Assembly: GCA_035529075.1 (NCBI GenBank)
Contig: DATKXK010000015.1
Coordinates: 228,893 to 292,892 of the forward strand
Length of the DNA stretch: 64,000 nt
Reading direction: 5' to 3'
DNA from: Acidobacteriota bacterium
GTDB taxonomy: Bacteria; Zixibacteria; MSB-5A5; GN15; FEB-12
A model generated the notes under the pieces. The model was not told the origin of the DNA. It worked only from the letters and a program-made list of their open reading frames with translations, and did no database searches. Positions 1-9,700 of the stretch are shown piece by piece (within the stretch, counting starts at the first letter, position 1; each line of letters starts with the position of its first letter). A program made the position numbers and the translations under genes.

Positions 1-1731
1 GCACTGTCCCGAACCGTCGAAGTCGGTCGGGGGATCCCCCTCCATGGCGTCCACGGGGTCAGCCCGCTCCCAGTGGCCGGCCGTGGCATCACCGGATACG
101 GTCCAGCCGTGGTCCGTTTCGAAGTCGTCTTCCAAAGCCGTCGTCACCAGGATAGCTCCGTAGGCGCTGTATGCCTCGCCCGGAGCGGGATTGTAATAGG
201 TTCCGGCGGTAACTTCGTCGGCGCTGAAATAGAACGTGCACCAGCTGTCGCAGTCTATCGCGGGCAGCGTGGCGATGTAATGGTTGTCCGAGGTTTCGGT
301 CATGGTTACGGTCGTATAGTCGCCGCCGTCAACGGCGTAATGAAGTCGCGCCGAACCCGGCACCGGCTCGCCCAGCCAGCCGCTGTCGATCACCACTGGG
401 AACGATGTCTCCTCGCCCGGCGTGAGCAGTGCCGGAAGGCCCTCAGGGTATTGGAAGGAAACGGCTCGCGGCGAACCGGTGGCGTTCACCACGTAGGCGG
501 TGGCCAGCGAAGCCTGCGTGAGCTTGGTCATGTAATCGTAGCTCATGTACGTCGTGCTGTCATGGGGCGAGTGGTAGACGTTGGAAAACTCCCATTCGAT
601 AATGAACGTGACGGGATAGCCGTACGACTGGAACGGCCAGTGGTCGGAGTACTGCGACGTACCGGACAGATGCCCGTATACATTAACGAGAGAATCGGCC
701 AGCGACCGCCACAACACCGGGTACGTCTGATCCAAGCCGTGGTAAATCGTTGCCTCGTTCGTGTTTTCGTAGTGGGCGATCATATCCAGGTTGAGCATGA
801 ACCTGATGCTGTCCTCGCGGGCGTACGCCTCCTCCACGTAGTGCCAGGCTCCGTACAGACCGAATTCCTCGGCGTCCCACAGGGCAAAGACAATTGTCAT
901 CTCGGTCTCGATGTCCTTGAGGATACGGGCTATCTCCAGGACCGCGGCCGTGCCCGAACCATTGTCGTTCGCCGCCGGCGAATTATACACGCCGTCATAG
1001 TGGGCGCCGATGATGACGTGCTCACCGGGAAATCGCGTGCCTACCTTGTACGCAAGAACGTTCTGGCACTGCTTCCAATCGCCCCACAGGTCGCCCCAAA
1101 AATTGTCAATGACGACCGAATCATAGCCGAACGAGGCAAACTTGCCCGCAAGCCAGTCACGGGAAGCGTAGCTGGAGTCCGTACCGGACAATCTCCGGTA
1201 GAACGCCTGCAGGCGCTCCGTATACGATTCCAGCGAGTCCCTGTTGATCAGGGAGATGAGATCCTCGAGATCGATATCCTGGTACGGTGCCAGTTCGACC
1301 GACGGTGCCGGCTCCTGGTAAAAGATTCTCGGGGCGTGGGAGCCTACCGAAAAGAGTTCAGGCGGTTCGGAGCGGGCGGCAAGCTCATCGTAGTCGATGC
1401 GGAACAGACGGATTCCTGCCTCTTCGAATGCCAGAGTATACTTGCCTACGTTCTCGCGGTCACGGCGGCCGTCCAGGGCAAGATCGCGCCTTTCGACGCT
1501 GCCCGCTATCAGTTCGACTTCCAGGCCGGCGGTCTGCAGGGGGGCCACGGCGTCCTCATCCGCGATAACCAGGTAGCCGTCGGCCAGGCGGACAATCGGG
1601 TCGGTCCCGGCGGCCAGGAGCCGGTCGGCATCGGTGGAGCTTTGAACTGTGACTCTGTACAGATCACCCGCCAGGGCTGTGCCGCCGAGCAGCAGGCCAA
1701 AAATCAAGGCGGTGGTTGTCTTTCGAAACAT
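1..1731 (-). CDS. Secreted M28 family zinc peptidase, partial (3' end beyond left edge)
   Basis: The reverse strand is open for 577 codons from the ATG at 1731 to the window edge. The start gives a clear signal peptide (MFRKTTTALIFGLLLGGTALA). The M28 metal and catalytic residues are all present: HYD in IIGAHYDG, D in AANDNGSG, the EE pair in WDAEEFGLYG, D in NLDMIA and H in VYHSPHD. A beta-rich region follows. The protein is a close paralogue of the complete gene just upstream at 2141-4798, so the missing end probably carries the same thrombospondin type 3 and dockerin-like repeats. Role inferred: extracellular aminopeptidase or carboxypeptidase used in protein scavenging; the substrate is unknown. 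A long open frame on the opposite strand (73-1773) is only its antisense shadow. Confidence 0.9.
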   Translation of the reverse strand, partial: MFRKTTTALIFGLLLGGTALAGDLYRVTVQSSTDADRLLAAGTDPIVRLADGYLVIADEDAVAPLQTAGLEVELIAGSVERRDLALDGRRDRENVGKYTLAFEEAGIRLFRIDYDELAARSEPPELFSVGSHAPRIFYQEPAPSVELAPYQDIDLEDLISLINRDSLESYTERLQAFYRRLSGTDSSYASRDWLAGKFASFGYDSVVIDNFWGDLWGDWKQCQNVLAYKVGTRFPGEHVIIGAHYDGVYNSPAANDNGSGTAAVLEIARILKDIETEMTIVFALWDAEEFGLYGAWHYVEEAYAREDSIRFMLNLDMIAHYENTNEATIYHGLDQTYPVLWRSLADSLVNVYGHLSGTSQYSDHWPFQSYGYPVTFIIEWEFSNVYHSPHDSTTYMSYDYMTKLTQASLATAYVVNATGSPRAVSFQYPEGLPALLTPGEETSFPVVIDSGWLGEPVPGSARLHYAVDGGDYTTVTMTETSDNHYIATLPAIDCDSWCTFYFSADEVTAGTYYNPAPGEAYSAYGAILVTTALEDDFETDHGWTVSGDATAGHWERADPVDAMEGDPPTDFDGSGQC

Positions 1732-2140
1732 CGGCGAGTCCTTTCCTCCGCGGGACACAGGGTTGTTTGCTGATATCAGCCACAGGCGAGAATAGTCACC
1801 GTGAGGGCTTCATCAGGGTGGTGGGTGCCGGCAAGTAAGTCATCGACCCCCAGGCTACCTCCAATATAGCGCCATCTTGCGCTTTGTCAATGAGTTTGAC
1901 CGCCGGGCTATACTTATAGACGACACCGTCAGCGCAGGCGTGCATGCTTTTTGAGAGGCTCGGAGAAACGAGCACCGGTCCGGGAGTTCAATCGCAGCAC
2001 CTGCGCCCTGGCTAGCGAACTGTCGGCGACAGGTCAATAGCTTCCGTTATAGACGCGACGATCACCAGGAACGTGGCAACCGTGAGACCCTGCTTTAGCG
2101 GTGACATTTTACCACGCTCCAGCCGCTCCGGACAGCGCAA
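1732..2140. other. Intergenic region between duplicated M28 genes
   Basis: About 400 bp with no credible gene. The part next to the start codon (to about 2008) repeats the upstream region of the second M28 gene (to about 5085) and includes the promoter at 1863-1890. The stretch from about 2010 to 2140 is the 3' flank of the complete gene. I see no strong terminator hairpin there, so read-through from the upstream copy is possible. Confidence 0.6.
1863..1890 (-). promoter_or_regulatory. Sigma70-type promoter of the left M28 gene
   Basis: On the reverse strand TTGACA (1885-1890) and TATATT (1863-1868) are separated by 16 bp, about 130 bp upstream of the start codon. The same boxes and spacing are conserved in front of the duplicate gene (4930-4957), although the spacer has diverged. 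Confidence 0.75.
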
Positions 2141-4798
2141 TTACGGGCACGCGGCCGGTGGCTCAGATGTGATGAACAGGAAGTCGATAAGCGCCGTCAG
2201 GTCGCCAATGTCAACAACTTTCGCCTCGTCGCCGTCCGCGTTGGCCGCGTTGGGACAACAGAGCGAAGCCTGGGATATAAACAGGTAGTCAATCAACGAC
2301 GTCAGATCCCCGATGTCGACAATGTCATCGGGATCACAGTCAACGTTACCGGTGAGAGCGATGCAGCAGCAGGAATCGCCAAACCCGTCGCCGTTGGAGT
2401 CCCCCTGGCCCGGGTTATAGACGAAGATGCAATTATCGCAACTGTCGGGCACGGAGTCCGAATCCACGTCCAGGTGGTCGTCAAAGCCCGGGCATACATC
2501 GCACGAATCGCCGATCCCGTCGCCGTCGGTATCCACCTGGTCGGGGTTGTACGTAGCGATACAATTGTCACACACATTGCCCACCGAGTCAGTGTCCTGG
2601 TTAGCCTGGTCGGGATTGTATGCGTATGGACAATTATCCGTTTCATCCGCTATGCCGTCGTTGTCGGCGTCCGGCGCCGCGGCTCCGCATTCGAAATAGG
2701 TCACCCTGACGGCATCGACCGCGGCTTCAATCTGTGAATCGGTCCCGAAATCCGAAGCTTCGAACCGGAACTGCACGCCTGCCGTCGGCGGCACGACGTC
2801 GCTGACCCGGAACCCGTGCTCGTACCAGCCGCCTGATGACTGCACCACCGGCCCCACCGTCTCGGCCACGGTCCAGGTCGCGCCGCTGTCGTTCGAGACG
2901 TACACCTTAAAGTAGTCGTTGCTGGGGGCCGGGCCGCTACTGCTGGAGGAATACCAGCGGGCATACGCAATCCTGGCGTCGCCGTCCGAGAAATCGAATA
3001 TCGGGGAATCGAGCCAGGTGGCACCGCCGTCGACGTCCGAGCCGAAAAAGCCGTTTCCGGTGACATAGCACTGTCCCGAGCCGTCGAAATCGGTCGAGGG
3101 ATCCCCCTCCATGGCGTCCACCGGATCGCCCCGCTCCCAATGGCCGGCCGTGGCGTTGCCCGATACGGTCCAGCCGTGGTCCGTTTCGAAGTCGTCTTCC
3201 AAAGCCGTAGTCACCAGGATCGCTCCGTAGGCGCTGTATGCCTCGCCCGGTGCGGGATTGTAATAAGTGCCGGCGGTGACTTCGTCGGCGCTGAAATAGA
3301 ACGTGCGCCAACTGTCGCAGTCAATCGCGGGCAGGGTGGCGATGTAGTGGTTGTCCGACGTTTCGGTCATGGTTACGGTCGTGTAGTCGCTGCCGTCAAC
3401 GGCGTAATGAAGTCGCGCCGAGCCCGGCACCGGCTCGCCCAGCCAGCCGCTGTCGATCACCACCGGGAACGACGTCTCCTCGCCCGGTGTCTGCAGCGCC
3501 GGCAAGCCTTCGGGGTAATGGAAAGAAACGGCCTGCGGCGAACCGGTGGTGGTCGCCACGTAGGCGGTGGCCAGCGAAGCCTGCGTGAGCTTGGTCATGT
3601 AATCGAAGCTCATGTACGTGGTGCTGTCCTGCGGCGAGTGGTAGACGTTGGATAACTCCCATTCGATAATGAACGTGACGGGATAGCCGTATGACTGGAA
3701 CGCCCAGTGATCGGAGCCCCATGAAGTACCGGACAGATGCCCGTATACATTAACGAGAGAATCGGCCAGCGACCGCCACAACACCGGGTACGTCTGATCC
3801 GAGCCGTGGTAAATCGTTGCCTCGTTCGTGTTTTCCCAGTGCGCGATCATGTCCAGGTTGAACATGACCATGATGCTGTCCTGCCGGGCGTACGCCTCAT
3901 CCACGTAATGAAAGGATCCGTACAGTCCGGCTTCCTCGGCGTCAAACAGGGCAAAGACAATTGTCATTTCGGTCTCGATGTCCTTGAGGATACGGGCCAT
4001 CTCCAGGACCGCGGCCGTGCCTGACCCGTTGTCATCAGCCCCCGGAGACGTCGACCCGGCGTCACGGTGGGCGCCGATGATGACGTGCTCGCCGGGAAAC
4101 CGCGTGCCTGTCTTGTACGCCAGAACGTTCTGGCACGACTTCCAGTCGCCCCATAGGCTCGCCCAAAAACTATCGATGACGACCGAATCATAGCCGAACA
4201 ATGTGAATTTGTCCGCAAGCCAGTCACGGGAAACGTAGTTGGAGTCCGTACCGGCCGTTCTCCGGTAGAACGCCTGCAGGCGTTCGGTATACGATTCCAG
4301 CGAGTCCCGGTTAACCAGGGAGATGAGATACTCGAGATCGATATCCTGATACGGCGCCAGTTCGACCGGTGGTGCCGGCTCCTGGTAGAAGATTCTCGGG
4401 GCGTGAGAGCCCAGCGCAAAGAGTTCAGGCGGTTCGGAGCGGGCGGCAAGCTCATCGTAGTCTATGCGAAACAGCCGCACGCCTTCCTCCTCGAATACTA
4501 GAGTATACTTGCCCACGTTCTCGCGGTCACGGCGGCCGTCCAGGGCAAGATCGCGTCTTTCCACGCTGCCCGCTATCAGTTCGGTTTTCAAGCCGGCGGT
4601 CTGCAGGCGGGCCACGGCGGCCTCCTCCGCGATGACTAAGTAACCGTCTTCCAGGCGGACAATCGGGTCGGCTTCAGCGGCCAGGAGCCGGTCGGCATCG
4701 ATGGTGCTTTCAACGGTGACTCTGTACAAGTCCCCCGCCAGGGCAGTGCTGCCGAGCAGCAGGCCAAGAATTAAGGCAGTGATTATCGTACGAAACAT
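2141..4798 (-). CDS. Secreted M28 family zinc peptidase with TSP3 and dockerin-like repeats
   Basis: 885 residues from the ATG at 4798; a start nine codons upstream is possible but would spoil the signal peptide (MFRTIITALILGLLLGSTALA). M28 ligands are complete: H244 and D246 (GAHRDAG), D255/D256, E288-E289 (FDAEEAG), D316 (NLDMIA) and H387 (VYHSPQ). The catalytic domain spans roughly residues 150-410. A beta-sandwich region and a domain resembling those of immune-inhibitor-A-type peptidases follow. From about residue 700 there are thrombospondin type 3 repeats (DxDxDGIxDxxDNCP), and the last 70 residues hold two dockerin-like calcium loops with VDIGDLT cores. Likely exported and calcium-stabilised; the terminal repeats may anchor it to the cell surface. 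It is the complete copy of a tandem pair and has its own promoter at 4930-4957. Confidence 0.95.
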   Translation of the reverse strand: MFRTIITALILGLLLGSTALAGDLYRVTVESTIDADRLLAAEADPIVRLEDGYLVIAEEAAVARLQTAGLKTELIAGSVERRDLALDGRRDRENVGKYTLVFEEEGVRLFRIDYDELAARSEPPELFALGSHAPRIFYQEPAPPVELAPYQDIDLEYLISLVNRDSLESYTERLQAFYRRTAGTDSNYVSRDWLADKFTLFGYDSVVIDSFWASLWGDWKSCQNVLAYKTGTRFPGEHVIIGAHRDAGSTSPGADDNGSGTAAVLEMARILKDIETEMTIVFALFDAEEAGLYGSFHYVDEAYARQDSIMVMFNLDMIAHWENTNEATIYHGSDQTYPVLWRSLADSLVNVYGHLSGTSWGSDHWAFQSYGYPVTFIIEWELSNVYHSPQDSTTYMSFDYMTKLTQASLATAYVATTTGSPQAVSFHYPEGLPALQTPGEETSFPVVIDSGWLGEPVPGSARLHYAVDGSDYTTVTMTETSDNHYIATLPAIDCDSWRTFYFSADEVTAGTYYNPAPGEAYSAYGAILVTTALEDDFETDHGWTVSGNATAGHWERGDPVDAMEGDPSTDFDGSGQCYVTGNGFFGSDVDGGATWLDSPIFDFSDGDARIAYARWYSSSSSGPAPSNDYFKVYVSNDSGATWTVAETVGPVVQSSGGWYEHGFRVSDVVPPTAGVQFRFEASDFGTDSQIEAAVDAVRVTYFECGAAAPDADNDGIADETDNCPYAYNPDQANQDTDSVGNVCDNCIATYNPDQVDTDGDGIGDSCDVCPGFDDHLDVDSDSVPDSCDNCIFVYNPGQGDSNGDGFGDSCCCIALTGNVDCDPDDIVDIGDLTSLIDYLFISQASLCCPNAANADGDEAKVVDIGDLTALIDFLFITSEPPAACP

Positions 4799-4929
4799 GG
4801 GCGAGTCCTTTCCTCCGTGGGACACAGGGTTGTTTGCTGACAGCAGCCACAGGCGAGGGTAGTCACCGTGAGGGCTTCATCAGGGTGGTGGGTGCCGGCA
4901 AGTAAGTCATTGACCCCCAGGCTACTTCC

Positions 4930-4957
4930 AATATAGGGCCATCTCGCCTTTTGTCAA
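4930..4957 (-). promoter_or_regulatory. Sigma70-type promoter of the complete M28 gene
   Basis: Reverse-strand TTGACA (4952-4957), 16 bp spacer, TATATT (4930-4935). Same boxes as at 1863-1890. Confidence 0.75.
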
Positions 4958-5280
4958 AGACTTCACCACCAAGTCATATATTGTATAGACGATGCAATCA
5001 GCAAAAACATACAGCATAATCATACATGCTCCTTGAGAAATTCGAAGAAGCGAGCACCGGTCCCGGGTTTCAATCGCAGCACCTGCGTTTTATGAAGCCA
5101 ACCGCCCCGGCCCGTTCGAAAACGGACACCCGGGAAGCTGTTGCGCGCGGTCGGGCTTTCAGGCTAAAAAGCCCGGGACATCTGACCTCCGGACGCTATA
5201 TTGGACTTTTCGCGGCCCGACGGCCTGCTCTGAGAATACAGACATGCGTCGCTCAATACGTGTATCGAGAGCAACCGTAG

Positions 5281-5305
5281 GGCAGAACCCTTTAGCGGTT
5301 CTGCC
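5281..5305 (+). repeat. Dispersed palindromic repeat, copy 1
   Basis: Perfect 9-bp arms GGCAGAACC (5281-5289) and GGTTCTGCC (5297-5305) enclose a 7-nt loop. The conserved flank CAACCGTAG lies on the left. The same unit recurs in this window at 5328, 10328 and 15222. Confidence 0.8.
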
Positions 5306-5327
5306 ATCTCTTTTGATACGCCAGCGC

Positions 5328-5350
5328 GGCAGAACCACAGGGGTTCTGCC
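5328..5350 (-). repeat. Dispersed palindromic repeat, copy 2 (inverted)
   Basis: GGCAGAACC (5328-5336) and GGTTCTGCC (5342-5350) enclose a 5-nt loop. The flank CTACGTT is now on the right, so this copy faces copy 1 as in a paired REP/BIME element. Confidence 0.8.
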
Positions 5351-5423
5351 CTACGTTGGCTGATAACGAAGACATGTATGAACGGGTACGTATAACCGAA
5401 CCGCAGCCTGAGTAGGAAAACAT

Positions 5424-6653
5424 ATGTCGACCTTCGTCACTCACCTGGAAAGCGCCCTTGATGGCACCCGCCTGCCGGCCGGGACAATTCAGACCGTCCA
5501 CCGTGACCGCCCGCTCTGGGTCCGCTATGATCTGGAGCAGGTCGGCCGGGCGGTCAGCAAAGACGAACTCGAGACGCGCCCGCCCACAATGTGGCGGTAC
5601 CGTGAACTGTTGCCGACCGGCGATGACGTGGTTTCCCTGGGCGAAGGGATGACGCCGCTTTTGCCCTGCCCGCGTCTCGGCGAGCGGTTCGGCCTGTCGG
5701 ACCTCTGGATCAAGGACGAGTCGTTGTTGCCCACCGGAAGTTTCAAGAGTCGCGGTCTGGCCGTCGCCGTCAACATGGCGCGACAGTTCGGGATCAAACG
5801 ACTGGCCATCCCCACCGCCGGAAACGCCGGCGCCGCCATGGCCGCCTATGCCGCGCGCGCCGGTATGGAGGCGTTCGTCTTCATGCCCAACGACACCCCC
5901 GCCGTCAACCGGTACGAATGCCTGCTTTATGGCGCGAAGACGTTCCTGGTCGATGGCCTTATCACTGACTGCGCCCGCATTGTCCGCGAAGGACGCGACG
6001 TCATGAACTGGTTCGATTTCTCCACGCTCAGGGAGCCGTACCGCATCGAAGGCAAGAAAACGATGGGCCTGGAACTGGCCGAGCAATGCGGCTGGAAACT
6101 GCCCGACGTCATCCTGTACCCGACCGGCGGCGGCACCGGCCTGATAGGCATGTCCAAGGCGTTCGATGAGCTGGCCGCCCTGGGGTGGCTCGAAAGCGAC
6201 ACCCGCCCACGCATGGTATCGGTGCAGTCCGACGGGTGCTGTCCGATCGTGCGGGCGTATGATAAAGGGGAGAGGTTCGCCGAACCGTGGCAGAACGCGC
6301 GAACCATCGCGACCGGCCTGCGGGTTCCGGCGGCGGTGGGAGATTTCATGATCCTCGACGCCGTGCGCGCAAGCGGCGGACGGGCGGTGGCTGTCCGGGA
6401 GGAGAGAATCCCGGAGTGGATGAACCTCGCGGCGTCCTGCGAGGGGATACCGGTCTGTCCCGAGGCCGCGGTTTGTATCGGGGCGCTGGAACGATTGGTC
6501 AGCGAGGGATGGATAGCCCCCGACGAGCGGGTGGTGATTTTCAACACCGGGGCGGCTCAAAAGTATGTCGAGGCAATCACGACCGACATCCCGCTCCTTG
6601 CCAAAGACGCGCCGGTTGACTGGGATTCACTGGCAGGTGGAAAAAGTGATTGA
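5424..6653 (+). CDS. thrC: Threonine synthase (PLP-dependent)
   Basis: 409 residues. Converts O-phosphohomoserine to threonine in the aspartate-family pathway. The PLP-binding lysine lies in LPTGSFKSRG (about residue 110). The phosphate-binding glycine-rich loop reads LYPTGGGTGLIG, and the TAGNAGAAMAAYAA segment is typical of fold-type II enzymes. Oddity: many relatives begin with a zinc-ribbon-like stretch rich in CxxC pairs before PLLVRYDL; here the equivalent region (VTHLESALDG ... RPLWVRYDL) keeps the surrounding residues but has lost the cysteines. It stands alone between the palindromic repeats and an accessory gene. Cysteate synthase or another fold-type II enzyme is a less likely alternative. 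Confidence 0.88.
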   Translation: MSTFVTHLESALDGTRLPAGTIQTVHRDRPLWVRYDLEQVGRAVSKDELETRPPTMWRYRELLPTGDDVVSLGEGMTPLLPCPRLGERFGLSDLWIKDESLLPTGSFKSRGLAVAVNMARQFGIKRLAIPTAGNAGAAMAAYAARAGMEAFVFMPNDTPAVNRYECLLYGAKTFLVDGLITDCARIVREGRDVMNWFDFSTLREPYRIEGKKTMGLELAEQCGWKLPDVILYPTGGGTGLIGMSKAFDELAALGWLESDTRPRMVSVQSDGCCPIVRAYDKGERFAEPWQNARTIATGLRVPAAVGDFMILDAVRASGGRAVAVREERIPEWMNLAASCEGIPVCPEAAVCIGALERLVSEGWIAPDERVVIFNTGAAQKYVEAITTDIPLLAKDAPVDWDSLAGGKSD

Positions 6654-6794
6654 GAATGGAATCGGGTTATGGTACCATTTGAGTGTCGGGGAGTACGAAA
6701 TGTGGCATTAGCATGGCTCGAAGCAAGCCGGGGGCAGCAACACGACGATACTGGCCAATGACCCACGCCCCCTGAAAGGTGGGAAGGGATCAGC

Positions 6795-9700
6795 ATGACA
6801 GATTCAAATATCGACGGAACTGAGTCGCCAGTGTCTGGATTGCGCGCGGCGTCACTGAGGCTGACAGCGCGCCAGATTGTTGTAAGGGATTTCCTTGAAA
6901 AAAAAGCCCCCGGTCTTAGCGCCATGTACCACGGCGTCTTATTCGCTTTGTCGCGGCGTGATAACCCGGAGCGATTCGTTCATGCCGCTCAATCTTGTCG
7001 TGAACTGATAAGAGGGCTGAGAAGAGCTCTACCTGACGTACCGCAGGACTCGTCTCCAGCGCAGGCGATACACAAGATACGAGACCTCATCGTCTTTGAG
7101 GATGGCAACCATACGGACCAGCAAGTGCGTAACGAGGTCGCCAAACTAAAACCCTACTACGAGGCGACCCAGGTCACTCGCCGCCAAAGACATGAGGGAG
7201 TGATTGAGCACGCCAGTCAAGGTCCACCGCCGCACGATGCCGATAAGCGAAAGGCTGCCGCAGACTTACAAGGATATGAGGATTGGCTTTCCAAAATCGC
7301 TCATCACGGGCGGCAGACCACGGAGGCAGAATTCCTGCGTCGCCTGGATGCATTTGAGTCCACTCTTGAGGTTTTGGCGGCAGAGTATTTCACTGTGGAT
7401 CAGCGCGTTCAGAATATGATGGAGAAAGCCGACCCAACCGAATCTGAGTTTCTGGAACTGCAACGACTTCTCTCGCTGCGCCCCCCACTTGCCGCCCACT
7501 TTTTTCGCAATCTCGCCAATCCAGATTGGCTCCCGAAGCTCAGACAGGCTGGGTACTTCAAGAGACCTGTTGACATAATCACTCACACTGGTGGAGGGGT
7601 TTCATGCCCATCTTGGCCTCAGACAACGTATCTGATCCGGTGCGCGGAGAGCAATCCGGAACTGGTGGCGACCATTCTGATGGAGGTCGAGGAAACATCG
7701 AATTCTAGAGTTCATCAGGAATTGGTAGAAGTCGCGCTCAAGCTGCCAGCATCCAAGGTTACTGACTTTGCCGAGAAAGCTGTTAGCTGGATTTATAACA
7801 CTTATCACACCATCACGCTCCTACCGATCCGACTGTCTGAATTAGCCGCAAAACTAGCAGACGAGGGTGAATCAGAAATGGCATTCGAAGTCGCAGACAG
7901 AATTCTTGATGTCAGAAGCGATGAAGCTAAGTACGAAAATCAAACAGAGGAGGTAGGATCCAGCCTTTCGCCAAGTGCCGAAGCATATGTCGACGATTGG
8001 GATTACGAGAAGATGATCACAGTACTGGAGCGGCACTTGTCGAAGAAAGCCGCTTTGAAGTTCATTCGCGTTCTTTGCTACAAGCTCGCAAAGGCAATTA
8101 GATTAGAGAGCAAATACAGGAAGAATGAAGAAGAAGCAACTGATACAGATTACACATACATATCTAGACCGGCAATAGAAGACCACGAGCAAAATTTCCG
8201 AGCTGATAGCACTAAAGACTACCTGATAGATCACATCAGGGATTCGTGTGTCACCGCGATCCGAAGCGGCAAGGAGATCACAGCAGTTATCGATGTGCTA
8301 AGAGCATACAAGTATCCGGTGTTCCGTAGGATTGAGTTATATCTGCTGACAGAATTCCCCGACGAAGGCATGGAGCACATTGGCCGATGGTTATCTGAGG
8401 TCAAGAATTTTGATCACGAACACATATATCACGAGTTCCGAAGGCTCCTGCAAAGGGCCTTCGGATCAGTGCCGCCGGGTGTCCAGAAGCACTACTTGGA
8501 GTGGGTAGAAAACGGCCCAGATGTCTGCTCGTACAAGATGAGAATGAAGGAGCGGTATGGTAATGAACCAAATGACGACCAGGTTCGATCATATCTTGCC
8601 CGGTGGAGGTTGACCAAGTACAAACCCATAAAGGAGTATTTAGATGACAAACGCCGCCGCGTTCATGAAGGTCTATCCGAATTGGAGAAACCCGATGAGG
8701 GAGCGGAATTCCCGTTGTACATGACTAGTTGGGTTGGCCCCACGAGTCCAAAAGACGCCAAGCAACTGAGTGACATGGCGGTCGGTGAGGTTATCGTGTT
8801 CTTGCAGAGTTGGCGGGCATCTGGAGGATATCGCGCCTCCTCGCCGGAAGGTTTGGGCCGGTTTCTCAGAGATGACGTCAGGTCACGAGCCATGGAGTAT
8901 GCCGAAATCGCCGGTACAATTCAACCAGGTTTTCTCAGGCCTGTATACTTGTACTACTTGTTTTCAGGCTTGGAAGACGCCACAAAGGATGCTAGGCAAC
9001 TGAATTGGTCCGAGGTACTTCTCTTAGCCGACCGGATAGTGTTTGCCAATAATCTGCCGGAACCAGATCAATCAGCCGGCGAGTTTGAAACTGGCTGGGA
9101 GGGCGTACGGAAAGCCATAGCAAGTCTGTTTTCGCAGGCGCTGGGGGATATCAATGTAATAGCATCCAGATTTCGAGACGCTATATGGAAGCTTATTGAA
9201 AAACTCACACATGAAGGCGAGCCCACGAGTTTCTATGAAGAGCAGTATGGCGGTTCTAATCTCAGCCCGGTTGATATGTCTATTAATACCGTGCGCGGTC
9301 AGGCGGCTCACGCTCTGTTTCAGTATCTACTTTGGGTTGACCGGAATGCAAATGAAGGGGTTGAATCTAATGAGCAGAAACACAATATCCCTGAGGAGGC
9401 GCTTCCGATCTTGGAACGCTTCCTGGATACAAGCCAGGAAGCTACTCTGACAATCCGCTCAGTACTCGCGTGGTACGTTCAGTGCCTCGCCGGTCTTGAT
9501 CTGGAATGGACGCGAGAGCATCTGGACAAGCTGATTCCGGCAGAAAAGGAACTGCTACGATATCGTAACGCCGCTTTTGAAGGTTATTTCTCCTTCAACA
9601 AACCCAATGGCTATCTGTTTAAGAACTTAAGGGATTTCTTCATGGAAGCGTTCATATGGGCGAACGAGAACGGTTGGCATGATGAATTCCACAGGGCAAA

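Larger units (their letters stand above)
1..5085. repeat. Tandem duplication of about 3.07 kb (M28 gene plus upstream region)
   Basis: Positions 1-2008 and about 3068-5085 align nearly end to end: matching start codons lie at 1731 and 4798, 3067 bp apart. Similarity covers coding sequence, the leader, the promoter and about 100 bp beyond it. Substitutions are scattered, and small indels appear only outside the coding region, so both copies have been kept under coding constraint after an old duplication. Confidence 0.85.
4799..5423. other. Intergenic region with promoter and two inverted palindromes
   Basis: This gap of about 625 bp separates the divergent M28 gene and thrC. It contains the M28 promoter (4930-4957), the end of the duplicated block (to about 5085), a GC-rich stretch with no convincing gene, and two facing copies of a short palindromic repeat (5281-5305 and 5328-5350). 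Small open frames here lack ribosome binding sites and recognisable content. Confidence 0.6.

Noticed and set aside
73..1773. A 566-codon open frame on the forward strand
   Set aside because: It is codon-aligned antisense to the partial M28 gene, whose reverse-strand product has signal peptide and all catalytic residues; the forward product shows no family features.
5026..5280. Small forward ORF of 84 codons
   Set aside because: It starts inside the duplicated upstream region, whose other copy is not open, and has no ribosome binding site or family content.
5292..6560. A 422-codon reverse-strand frame across thrC
   Set aside because: Antisense shadow of a well-conserved PLP enzyme in GC-rich DNA.
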